From Achromobacter sp. AONIH1 (GTDB lineage: Bacteria > Pseudomonadota > Gammaproteobacteria > Burkholderiales > Burkholderiaceae_B): a stretch of DNA of 64,000 nucleotides. A program made the position numbers and the translations under genes. Each line of letters starts with the position of its first letter. Within the stretch, counting starts at the first letter, position 1. The DNA lies in assembly GCF_002902905.1 (NCBI RefSeq), contig NZ_CP026124.1:4092001-4156000 (forward strand), written 5' to 3'. The notes beneath the pieces were generated by a model. That model saw only the letters and a list, made by a program, of their open reading frames with translations, ran no database searches and was not told where the DNA came from. Positions 28,090 through 36,611 of this stretch are shown in pieces.

Positions 28090-29331
28090 ATGCACCCCAT
28101 GAAAACCACCACCCCGGCCTTGAGCGGCTATCCGCGCGCCGACGGCCGCAAGGGCATACGCAATGTCATCGTGGTGGCCTATCTGGTCGAGTGCGCGCAT
28201 CACGTGGCGCGCGAGATCACGCTGGATTTCCGCCATCTGGAAGGCGACGTGCAGGTGCATCTGGTCGGCTTTCCGGGCTGTTTTCCGAACAGCTACGCCG
28301 AGCGCATGATGACGGCCATCGCCACGCATCCCAACGTGGGCGCGGCGCTGCTGGTGTCGCTGGGTTGCGAGAGCATGAACAAGCGCAAGCTGGAGCAGGC
28401 CATCGCCGACTCCGGGCGGCCGGTGGCCACGCTGACCATCCAGCAGCGCGGCGGCACGCGCAGCACCATCGCCGAAGGCGTGGCCTGGGTGCGCGAGATG
28501 GCGGCCGCGCTGGCGCGCCAGACGCGCGTGCCGATGGCGCTGAGCGAACTGGTGGTGGGCACCATCTGCGGCGGCTCGGACGGCACCAGCGGCATCAGCG
28601 CCAACCCGGCCGTGGGCCGCGCCTTCGACATGCTGATCGAGGACGACGCCACCTGTATCTTCGAGGAAACCGGCGAGCTGGTGGGCTGCGAGTTCCACAT
28701 GAAGCGCCGCGCCGCCACGCCCGAGCTGGGCGAGGAGATCGTGGCCTGCGTCAACAAGGCCGCGCGCTACTACAGCATCATGGGGCATGGCAGCTTCGCG
28801 CCCGGCAACGCCGACGGCGGCCTGTCGACCATCGAGGAAAAATCGCTGGGGGCCTATGCCAAGAGCGGCGCCTCGCCCATAGCCGGCATCATCAAGCCGG
28901 GCGACGTGCCGCCCTTCGGCGGCCTGTACCTGCTGGACGTGGTGCCCGACGGCGAGCCGCGCTTCGGCTTTCCCAACATCAGCGACAACGCCGAGATCGT
29001 CGAGCTGATCGCCTGCGGCTCGCACGTGATCCTGTTCACCACCGGGCGCGGCTCGGTGGTGGGCTCGGCCGTGTCGCCGGTCATCAAGGTCTGCGCCAAC
29101 CCGGAAACCTACCGCAAGCTGGGCGAGGACATGGACGTGGACGCGGGCCGCATCATCGAAGGGCGCGGCACGCTGCAGGAAGTCGCCGAGGAGATCTACG
29201 GCCAGGTCCGCGACGTGGCGCTGGGCGCGCCCAGCAAGTCCGAAGGGCTGGGACACCGCGAGTTCATCCTGACCTACAAGTCCTTCGAGCCGATCGGCCC
29301 GGCCTGCATGCCGGCCGCGCGCGCGGCCTGA
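28090..29331 (+). CDS. UxaA family hydrolase, large subunit (sugar-acid dehydratase)
   Basis: 413 residues of the UxaA_C/GarD family: GYPRADGRKGIRNVIVVAYLVEC at the start, FPGCFPN, SLGCESMNK, TICGGSDGTSGISANPAVGRA, GNADGGLSTIEEKSLGAYAKSG and TTGRGSVVGSAVSPVIKVCAN. Conserved Cys/His residues fit a metal-dependent dehydratase. GGAG lies 7 bases before ATG 28090. Substrate unknown; the family acts on altronate, galactarate and related acids, and neighbours suggest a deoxy or L-series aldonate. Confidence 0.9.
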   Translation: MHPMKTTTPALSGYPRADGRKGIRNVIVVAYLVECAHHVAREITLDFRHLEGDVQVHLVGFPGCFPNSYAERMMTAIATHPNVGAALLVSLGCESMNKRKLEQAIADSGRPVATLTIQQRGGTRSTIAEGVAWVREMAAALARQTRVPMALSELVVGTICGGSDGTSGISANPAVGRAFDMLIEDDATCIFEETGELVGCEFHMKRRAATPELGEEIVACVNKAARYYSIMGHGSFAPGNADGGLSTIEEKSLGAYAKSGASPIAGIIKPGDVPPFGGLYLLDVVPDGEPRFGFPNISDNAEIVELIACGSHVILFTTGRGSVVGSAVSPVIKVCANPETYRKLGEDMDVDAGRIIEGRGTLQEVAEEIYGQVRDVALGAPSKSEGLGHREFILTYKSFEPIGPACMPAARAA

Positions 29332-29363
29332 GCGGGTCTCGTGCCGCGATCCGGGGAGGGACC

Positions 29364-30047
29364 GTGAATTATCAGTTCGATTTCGCGGCGGTGCTGGAGC
29401 AATGGCCGCTGCTGCTGGACGGCGCGTGGGTCACCATCAAGCTGTCGTTCTGCGCCACGGTGCTGGGCTTCGTGCTGGGCACGCTGTGCGCGCTGGCGCG
29501 CCTGAGCCGGCGGGCCTGGCTGCGCCGGCTGGCGGGCGCCTATGTCGAGGCGATCCGCAACACGCCGCTGCTGGTGCAGAGCTATTTCCTGATCTTCGGC
29601 CTGTCCAGCGCCGGGGTGACGCTGCCCATCATGGCGGGCGCGGTGCTGGCGCTGGTGATCAATATCGGCGCCTATACCTGCGAGATCATGCGCGCCGGCA
29701 TCGAGTCCATCCACAAGGGCCAGCTGGAGGCCGGCGAATGCCTGGCGCTGTCGCCGCGCCAGGTGTTCTGGCACGTGGTGCTGCGGCCGGCGGTGGAACG
29801 CGTGTATCCGTCGCTGACCAGCCAGTTCGTGCTGCTGATGCTGGCCTCCAGCATCATGTCGGCGGTGGGCGCCGAGGAACTGCTGGCCGTGGCCAACCGC
29901 ATCCAGTCGGACACCTACCGCAACTTCGAGGTCTTCGTGGTGCTGTGGGGCCTGTACCTGGCCCTGTCCCTGCTGATGCGCGCCGGCTTCTGGCTGCTGG
30001 CCCGCTTCATCTTCCCGCGCCGGCGCAAGCTCGGCACGCCGCTGTAG
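29364..30047 (+). CDS. Polar-amino-acid-type ABC transporter permease
   Basis: 227 residues, HisM/GlnP-like, with a GTG start preceded by GGGGAGGG. Family motifs: VEAIRNTPLLVQSYFLIF and EIMRAGIESIHKGQLEAGECLALSPRQVFWHVVLRPA. Start and reading frame were chosen from the motif-bearing stretch; the same frame is open far upstream through the dehydratase gene but is not coding there. It is followed 10 bp later by the second permease. Confidence 0.9.
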   Translation: MNYQFDFAAVLEQWPLLLDGAWVTIKLSFCATVLGFVLGTLCALARLSRRAWLRRLAGAYVEAIRNTPLLVQSYFLIFGLSSAGVTLPIMAGAVLALVINIGAYTCEIMRAGIESIHKGQLEAGECLALSPRQVFWHVVLRPAVERVYPSLTSQFVLLMLASSIMSAVGAEELLAVANRIQSDTYRNFEVFVVLWGLYLALSLLMRAGFWLLARFIFPRRRKLGTPL

Positions 30048-30057
30048 GAGGCGCGCC

Positions 30058-30697
30058 ATGACCTTCATTCCCGCGGAACACGCCTGGTATCTGCTGGCCG
30101 GCGCCTGGGGCACGGTCAAGCTGTCGTTCTGGACCTTCCTGGGCGGCGGCGCGGTCGGGCTGCTGCTGGCGCTGGCGCGGGTGGCGCCGCGCCGCGCGCC
30201 GCGCCTGCTGGCGGCGGGCTACATCCAGCTGATCCAGGGCACGCCGCTGCTGGTGCTGATGGGCCTGTGCTTCTTCGGCCCCAGCCTGTTCGGCCTGGGC
30301 GAGCTGTCGGCGCTGGCGGCCGCGGCGCTGGCCATGACGATCTATTCCAGCGCCTTCCTGGGCGAGATCTGGCGCGGCTGCATCCAGGCCGTGCCCAGGA
30401 ACCAGTGGGAGGCGGCCGAATGCCTGGGGCTGTCGCGCCTGCAGCGCATGGGCAAGGTGATCCTGCCGCAGGCGCTGCGCATCGCCACGCCGCCCACGGT
30501 GGGCTTCCTGGTGCAGATCATCAAGAACACCTCGATCGCCTCGCTGGTGATCGGGTATTCCGAGCTGGCCTACAACGCCAAGATCCTCAACAACTCGACC
30601 TTCCAGCCCTTCATCTACTTTGGCTGCGCCGCGATCCTGTATTTCGCCATGTGCTATCCGCTGTCGCGCTGGAGCCGCTACCTGGAGAGGAAACTCA

Positions 30698-30714
<17 letters not shown>
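30058..30714 (+). CDS. Polar-amino-acid-type ABC transporter permease
   Basis: 218 residues with [19 protein letters not shown] and [39 protein letters not shown], the second half of a heteromeric PAAT channel. GGAGG lies before the ATG. Its end overlaps the ATPase start by 17 bp, so the two are probably translationally coupled. Confidence 0.92.
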
Positions 30715-31429
<715 letters not shown>

Positions 31430-31465
31430 CGCGCACGCGCGCCGGCAGGACGGAATCAGCAGGAC

Positions 31466-31492
31466 GGGCGCGGCGCTTGCCGGACCGCGCCC
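31466..31492 (+). promoter_or_regulatory. Intercistronic hairpin between ATPase and binding-protein genes
   Basis: GGGCGCGG and CCGCGCCC form a perfect 8-bp stem around an 11-base loop in the 135-bp gap. There is no T run; it could separate or stabilise messages so that the binding protein is made at a different level. Confidence 0.35.
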
Positions 31493-31564
31493 GGCAGCAC
31501 AGGCAAGCGCATGCGCCGCATGCCCTTATCGCGGCATGCCCAGATCGATAAACAGGAGACCACC

Positions 31565-32386
31565 ATGCAACACCGCCACACCCGCAAGTCCGCCGTCCGC
31601 CTGGCCGGCGCCGCGCTCGCCGCCGCGCTGTCCCTGGGCCTGGCCGCCGCCGCCAGCGCCGATCAGTTGCAGGACATCCTGGCCGCCAAGAAGCTGCGCG
31701 TGGCCATCGACCTGGGCGTGCCGCCCTACGGCATGAAGGACGCCGCGCTCAAGTCCACCGGCTCGGACGTCGAGACCGCGCGGCTGCTGGCGCAGGACCT
31801 GGGCGTGGAGCTGGAGATCGTGCCGACCACAGGCGCCAACCGCGTGCCCTTCCTGCAGACGAACAAGGCCGACATCGTGATCTCCAGCATGTCGATCACG
31901 CCGGAACGCCAGAAGGTGGTGGACTTCTCGGTGCCCTATGCCGCCATCCTGGCGGTGGTGGGCGCGCCCAGGTCCATGACGCTGACCAGCGCCGCCGACC
32001 TCGCCAACAAGAAGGTGATAGCCACGCGCGGCACCACCAACGACGCCGAGCTGACCAAGATCGCGCCGAAGGACGCGCAGATCATCCGCTTCGATGACGA
32101 CGCCACCTCGATCACCGCCGTGGTCAGCGGCCAGGCCGACATCTTCGCCACGGCGCCGGCGCTGCTGCGCACCATCAACGACAAGGCGCCGGCCAAGCAG
32201 ATGGAGTCCAAGTTCGTCATGCGGCTGAACATGCTGGGCATCGGCCTGCGCAAGAACGAGCAGGCCCTGAAGGCCAGGCTGGACGGCTGGGTGCGCGACA
32301 ACCTGCAGAACGGCAAGCTCAACGCCGTCTACAAGGAATTCCATGGCGTGAACCTGCCGCCCGAGGTGCAGGGAGCCAGCCGCTGA
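31565..32386 (+). CDS. ABC transporter substrate-binding protein, family 3
   Basis: 273 residues. The signal peptide (AVRLAGAALAAALSLGLAAAASA) is followed by an SBP_bac_3 domain: KKLRVAIDLGVPPYGM, TNKADIVISSMSITPERQKVVDFSVPY and KKVIATRGTTNDAEL. CAGGAG precedes ATG 31565. Most of the family binds amino acids, but every other gene of this cluster is for sugar acids, so an aldonate or similar acid is a likely ligand. Confidence 0.92.
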   Translation: MQHRHTRKSAVRLAGAALAAALSLGLAAAASADQLQDILAAKKLRVAIDLGVPPYGMKDAALKSTGSDVETARLLAQDLGVELEIVPTTGANRVPFLQTNKADIVISSMSITPERQKVVDFSVPYAAILAVVGAPRSMTLTSAADLANKKVIATRGTTNDAELTKIAPKDAQIIRFDDDATSITAVVSGQADIFATAPALLRTINDKAPAKQMESKFVMRLNMLGIGLRKNEQALKARLDGWVRDNLQNGKLNAVYKEFHGVNLPPEVQGASR

Positions 32387-32402
32387 GCGGCCGGAGGCGA
32401 CC

Positions 32403-33506
32403 ATGGCACGCATCGCATCCGTGGAGATCTTCCTGGTCGACCTGTTGCCCAAGGTCGTGCGCACCGACGCGGTGCAGAGCTTCGAGCGGCAGGAAACGCC
32501 CATCGTGCGCATCACCGACAGCGATGGCGCGGTCGGGGTGGGCTACAGCTACACCATCGGCACCGGCGGCTCGGCCGTGGCGCGCCTGCTGGACGAGCAC
32601 CTGGCGCCGATGCTGCCGGGCCGCGAGGCCGGCGATGTGGAGGGGTTGTGGCGCGAGCTGCTGTACCGGGTGCACGCCACCACGGTGGGCGCGCTGACCT
32701 CGATCGCGCTGGCCGCCATCGACACGGCGCTGTGGGACCTGCGCGCGCGCCGCGCCGGCCTGCCGTTGCACCGGCTGGCCGGCGGCGCCAAGGACCGCAT
32801 CCCGCTCTACACCACCGAGGGCGGCTGGCTGCACCTGCCGACCGAGGCGCTGGTCGAGGGCGCGGTGCAGGCCCGGGCGGAAGGCTTTCATGGCGCCAAG
32901 CTCAAGGTCGGGCGGCCCCATGTGGCCGAGGACGTGGCGCGCATCGCCGCCGTGCGCGAGGCCGTGGGCGACGACTGGGACATCATGGTGGACGCCAACC
33001 AGGGCTTTTCTGTGCCCGAGGCGATCCGCCGCGCGCGCGCCTTCGAGCCGCTGGACATTGCCTGGCTGGAAGAGCCGATCCACGCCGACGACGTGCACGC
33101 GCACCGGCGGCTGTCGGCCTCGACCACGGTGCCGATCGCGGTGGGCGAGTCGCTGTACAGCCTGTCGCAGTTCAAGGACTATCTGCAGAGCGACGCCTGC
33201 TCGGTGGTGCAGGTGGACGTGGGTCGCATCGGCGGCATCACGCCGTGGCTGAAGGTGGCGCACATGGCCGAGGCCTACAACGTGCCGGTCTGCCCGCACT
33301 TCCTGATGGAGATCCACGTGGCGCTGTGCTGCGCGGTGCCCAACAGCCGCTGGCTGGAATACATCCCGCAGCTGGACCTGATCACGCAATCGGGCATGCG
33401 CATCGAGGACGGCCACGGCGTGCCGTCGCAGGCGCCGGGCCTGGGCATAGACTGGGATTGGGCGGGGATCGAGCGGCTGGCGCGGCACCGCAGCCGCCAC
33501 GGCTGA
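32403..33506 (+). CDS. Mandelate racemase/muconate lactonizing enzyme family dehydratase
   Basis: 367 residues, enolase superfamily. The barrel shows GAKLKVG (Lys about 167-173), metal ligands in IMVDANQGF (Asp about 197) and AWLEEPIHADD (Glu about 222), then PIAVGESLY (Glu about 248) and CPHFLMEIHVAL (His about 299). This fits acid-sugar dehydratases acting on L-fuconate-like or related substrates. It begins 16 bp after the binding-protein gene and ends the plus-strand operon. Confidence 0.88.
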   Translation: MARIASVEIFLVDLLPKVVRTDAVQSFERQETPIVRITDSDGAVGVGYSYTIGTGGSAVARLLDEHLAPMLPGREAGDVEGLWRELLYRVHATTVGALTSIALAAIDTALWDLRARRAGLPLHRLAGGAKDRIPLYTTEGGWLHLPTEALVEGAVQARAEGFHGAKLKVGRPHVAEDVARIAAVREAVGDDWDIMVDANQGFSVPEAIRRARAFEPLDIAWLEEPIHADDVHAHRRLSASTTVPIAVGESLYSLSQFKDYLQSDACSVVQVDVGRIGGITPWLKVAHMAEAYNVPVCPHFLMEIHVALCCAVPNSRWLEYIPQLDLITQSGMRIEDGHGVPSQAPGLGIDWDWAGIERLARHRSRHG

Positions 33507-33541
33507 TTGCGCGGGCCAGCCCGCCTGGAGCCGGACCGAGG

Positions 33542-33562
33542 GCCGGGCCCGGGCGGCCCGGC
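33542..33562. terminator. Hairpin between the dehydratase and folE (convergent)
   Basis: GCCGGGC-N7-GCCCGGC, a perfect 7-bp stem in the 74-bp gap between convergent stops. There is no T run on the plus strand. Confidence 0.45.
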
Positions 33563-33580
33563 ATCCGACAGCCGGAACCC

Positions 33581-34126
33581 TTAACGGATCAGGCTCAGGA
33601 ACTCGGCGCGGGTGGAAGGGTTGTCGTGGAATTCGCCCAGCATCACGGACGTGACCATGGAGGAGTTCTGTTTTTCCACGCCGCGCATCATCATGCACAT
33701 ATGCTGGGCTTCCAGCACCACGGCCACGCCGGCGGCGTTGGTCACCTGCTGCACGGCCTCGGCGATCTGGCGGCTGAGGTTTTCCTGGATCTGCAGGCGG
33801 CGCGCGTACATTTCGACGATGCGGGCGACCTTGGACAGGCCCAGCACCTTGCCGTTGGGCAGGTAGGCGACGTGCGCCTTGCCGATGAAGGGCAGCATGT
33901 GGTGTTCACAGAGCGAGTACAGCTCGATGTTCTTGACCAGCACGATCTCGCGCGTGTTGGAGGTGAACAGCGCGCCGTTGACGATCTCGTCCAGGTTCTG
34001 CCCGTAGCCCCGGCACAGGTGGCGCATGGCCTTGGCGGCGCGCGCCGGCGTGTCGGCCAGTCCCTCGCGCGCGGGGTCTTCCCCCAATTCTTGGAGGATG
34101 GCGGTGTAGTGCTTTTCCATGGACAT
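33581..34126 (-). CDS. folE: GTP cyclohydrolase I
   Basis: 181 residues, FolE type IA. Zinc and active-site residues are present: [10 protein letters not shown] (about 71-80), [26 protein letters not shown] and [19 protein letters not shown]. It converts GTP to dihydroneopterin triphosphate for folate (and possibly pterin cofactors). AGGAG lies 5 bases before ATG 34126; ATG 34120 is an alternative. It stands alone between convergent neighbours. Many Burkholderiales carry more than one folE copy, so it may be a second one. Confidence 0.95.
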   Translation of the reverse strand: MSMEKHYTAILQELGEDPAREGLADTPARAAKAMRHLCRGYGQNLDEIVNGALFTSNTREIVLVKNIELYSLCEHHMLPFIGKAHVAYLPNGKVLGLSKVARIVEMYARRLQIQENLSRQIAEAVQQVTNAAGVAVVLEAQHMCMMMRGVEKQNSSMVTSVMLGEFHDNPSTRAEFLSLIR

Positions 34127-34223
34127 GGGAACTCCTGGCAATGCTGGGCTGGCCTGGCGGCCGGATCGTGTTGTCTGCCCGCAAGTCTACCCCAGCGCGA
34201 GCGGGCGTCGGGGCCGATTGTTC

Positions 34224-34880
34224 TCAAAGCACCCGGTTCTCGACCGCGTACTTGATCAGCTCGGCCTGGCCGTCGATGCCGAGCTTGCGCTTGATGTTCA
34301 GCCGGTGGGTTTCCACCGTGCGCACCGACAGGTTCAGCGCCTGCGCGATCTGCTTGTTGGCATGGCCCTCGGCGATGTGGCGCAGCACGTCGCGCTCGCG
34401 CTGGGTCAGCAGGGTGGCGGGGGCGCTGGCCTGCGACAGCCGCACGGCGACGGCGGCGCTGAAATAGCTGCGGCCGGCCATGACGGCGTCGATGGCGGTG
34501 ATGATTTCCTGCGCCGGCTCGTCCTTGAGCAGGTAGCCGCGCGCGCCCGCGCGCACCGCCTGCAGCATGTATTCCGGGTTGTCGTGCATGGACAGCACCA
34601 GCACCGCGATCTGCGGATAGCGTTCGTGCAGCTGCGCGGCCAGCTCCAGTCCGCCCACGCCCGGCATGTTCAGGTCCATCAGCGCCAGGTGCGGCAGGGT
34701 GCCGCCGTCCGGCTCCTCGGCCAGGCAGCCGCGCAGGAAGGCGAGCGCGGCGGCGGCGTTGCCGGCCTCGCCGATAACGGCCAGGCCGGGCACGGTTTCC
34801 AGGCGCAGGCGCAACCCGTCCCGCACCAGGGGGTGGTCGTCGATCAGCAGCAGGCGGGTGGTTTCGTTATGGCGGGTCAT
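34224..34880 (-). CDS. NarL/LuxR-type response regulator
   Basis: 218 residues. REC domain: LLLIDDHPLVRDGL, phosphoacceptor Asp in LALMDLNMPGVGG (about residue 68) and Lys in GYLLKDEP. The C-terminal LuxR helix-turn-helix is LLTQRERDVLRHIAEGHANKQIAQALNLSVRTVETHRLNIKRKL. ATG 34880 overlaps the sensor-kinase stop (ATGA). It probably controls the divergent cstA gene through repeats at 36413-36447. Confidence 0.92.
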   Translation of the reverse strand: MTRHNETTRLLLIDDHPLVRDGLRLRLETVPGLAVIGEAGNAAAALAFLRGCLAEEPDGGTLPHLALMDLNMPGVGGLELAAQLHERYPQIAVLVLSMHDNPEYMLQAVRAGARGYLLKDEPAQEIITAIDAVMAGRSYFSAAVAVRLSQASAPATLLTQRERDVLRHIAEGHANKQIAQALNLSVRTVETHRLNIKRKLGIDGQAELIKYAVENRVL

Positions 34881-36298
34881 GCGTCGTGGGTCGGGGAGGA
34901 GGTGGCGCCGGCCGGCAGCGGCAGCCAGGCTTTCAACAGGGTGCCCTGGACGCCGGAGTGCAGCACCAGGGTGCCGGACAGGGCCGCCATGCGCTCGCGC
35001 ATGTTGCGCAGGCCTATGCCCCGGCGCGGATCCTGCTGCACTTCGGCGTGGTCGAAGCCGTGGCCGTCGTCGGCGATGCTCAGGGTCAGGTCGCGCGCGC
35101 CGTAGGTCAGCACCATCTCGGCGCGGGTGGCGCCTGCGTGGCGCAGCACATTGGTCAGCGCTTCCTGGGTGACGCGGAACAGCGCGGTGGCGTAGGCGTC
35201 GGGCAGCTTCACCGGGTGGCCGTCGGTGTGCAGCCGCACCGCCAGGGGCGTCACGCCGTGCTGGCTGGGTTGCGAGAATTCGCGGCCCAGGTGTTCCAGC
35301 GCGGCGGGCAGGCCCAGGTCGTCGAGCAGGGTGGGGCGCAGGTTGTGCGAGATGCGGCGCACCTCGCCCACGGCATTGTTCAGCCGGTCCAGCGCGCCGC
35401 CCAGCGGGGCGTCGATATGGGCCAGCGCGCGCGGCTCGGCGCCCAGCGCCTGGCGCAGCCGCTCGCGCGCCGCCTCCAGCGACAGCTTGATCGACACCAG
35501 CACCTGGCTGATGCCGTCGTGCAGCTCGCGCGACAGGCGCGCGCGCTCGTCTTCCTGGGTCCGCACCAGCTGCCGCGCCATCAGCCGCAGCTTGGCGTCG
35601 GACTGGCGGTGGTCGCTGATGTTCAGCGCCAGCCCGCAGGCGGCCACGCCCAGGATGCAGACGGCGGCGATGCCGGCGACCCAGGCGAACATGTCGCGGA
35701 TGTTGGCCTGCGCCGCCGCGTCGATGCGCTGCAGGGCCTGGTTGACGTCGTCCAGGTAGATGCCGGTGCCCAGCATCCAGCCCCAGCGCTCCAGCACCAC
35801 CACATAGCCGAGCTTTTCCTCGTTCTGGCGGGTGGACGGCCGTTCCCACAGATAGTGCACGGCTTCGCCGTGCTGGCCGCCGCGCCGGGCCGCGGCCAGC
35901 AGGTTCTGGATCACGGGCTGGCCCTGGGTGTCGCGCAGGTCCCAGAGTTCCTGGCCCACCAGTTCGGGCTGGCGCGGGTGCATCAGGTTCCTGCCCTGCA
36001 GGTCATAGACGAAGAAATAGCCGTCGCGGCCGAATTCCATCTGCGCCAGCAGGTCCAGCGCCCGCTGGCGCGTGGCCGGGTCGTCGCCGGCCTCCTGCAG
36101 CGGCGCGACCGCGCTGTAGGCCAGGCTGACGTAATGGCGCAGCTCGCTTTCCTTGCTGCCGAGCCAGGCGGTTTCCACCACCTGCTTTTCCATCTGCGCC
36201 AGCTTGAGCCCCTGCAGGTAGACGGCGACCGTGATGGCGGCCATCGCCGCCAGCAGGGGGACGGCGGCCAGCAGCAGGATCTTCAGGCGCAGTTTCAT
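34877..36298 (-). CDS. Cache-domain sensor histidine kinase (NarX/DegS type)
   Basis: 473 residues. TM1 is residues about 7-28, then a periplasmic single-cache domain (FGRDGYFFVYDLQGRNLMHPRQPELVGQ, then GYVVVLERWGWMLGTGIYLDD), TM2 about 205-227, a HisKA_3 helix with phospho-His in LSRELHDGISQVLVSIKL, and an HATPase_c domain (DDGHGFD, GIGLRNMRERM). Cache domains of this sort often bind small carboxylates. The divergent neighbour CstA imports pyruvate or peptides in other bacteria, so pyruvate sensing is a fair guess. Confidence 0.92.
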   Translation of the reverse strand: MKLRLKILLLAAVPLLAAMAAITVAVYLQGLKLAQMEKQVVETAWLGSKESELRHYVSLAYSAVAPLQEAGDDPATRQRALDLLAQMEFGRDGYFFVYDLQGRNLMHPRQPELVGQELWDLRDTQGQPVIQNLLAAARRGGQHGEAVHYLWERPSTRQNEEKLGYVVVLERWGWMLGTGIYLDDVNQALQRIDAAAQANIRDMFAWVAGIAAVCILGVAACGLALNISDHRQSDAKLRLMARQLVRTQEDERARLSRELHDGISQVLVSIKLSLEAARERLRQALGAEPRALAHIDAPLGGALDRLNNAVGEVRRISHNLRPTLLDDLGLPAALEHLGREFSQPSQHGVTPLAVRLHTDGHPVKLPDAYATALFRVTQEALTNVLRHAGATRAEMVLTYGARDLTLSIADDGHGFDHAEVQQDPRRGIGLRNMRERMAALSGTLVLHSGVQGTLLKAWLPLPAGATSSPTHDA

Positions 36299-36611
36299 GG
36301 GAACGGTAAGCGGGCGGAACGTGAAATGTTGCGTTGCGTCATTCCCGGATAGGGGGACGATTGCAGGATTTGGATCGGAAATTGCAGAGATTACGGCATT
36401 TTATGCTGCGGCGCATTGCGTAGTACTACGTAGCGGCATTGCGTAGTTCCGCGCTTGTTGGCGCCTGGGCAAACCGAAATACTAACGCCCGCGCCGACAT
36501 TGGCGCCGGGCGGACGCGTGCGTAAGCCCACCCACAACAACGAGTCTGCCTTCCGCGAGACGAAAAAAGCGTTTCACGCCAAAAGCATGGCGGGAGGCTA
36601 GAGGAGCACTT
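36299..36611. promoter_or_regulatory. Divergent control region of the two-component genes and cstA, with repeats
   Basis: 313 bp without a gene. GCATTGCGTAGT occurs twice as a direct repeat (36413-36424 and 36436-36447), 23 bp apart (two helical turns). Between and overlapping them is a perfect 12-bp palindrome CGTAGTACTACG (36419-36430). NarL-type dimers bind such inverted elements, so this is the best candidate site for the neighbouring response regulator. No convincing -35/-10 pair stands out. Confidence 0.5.
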
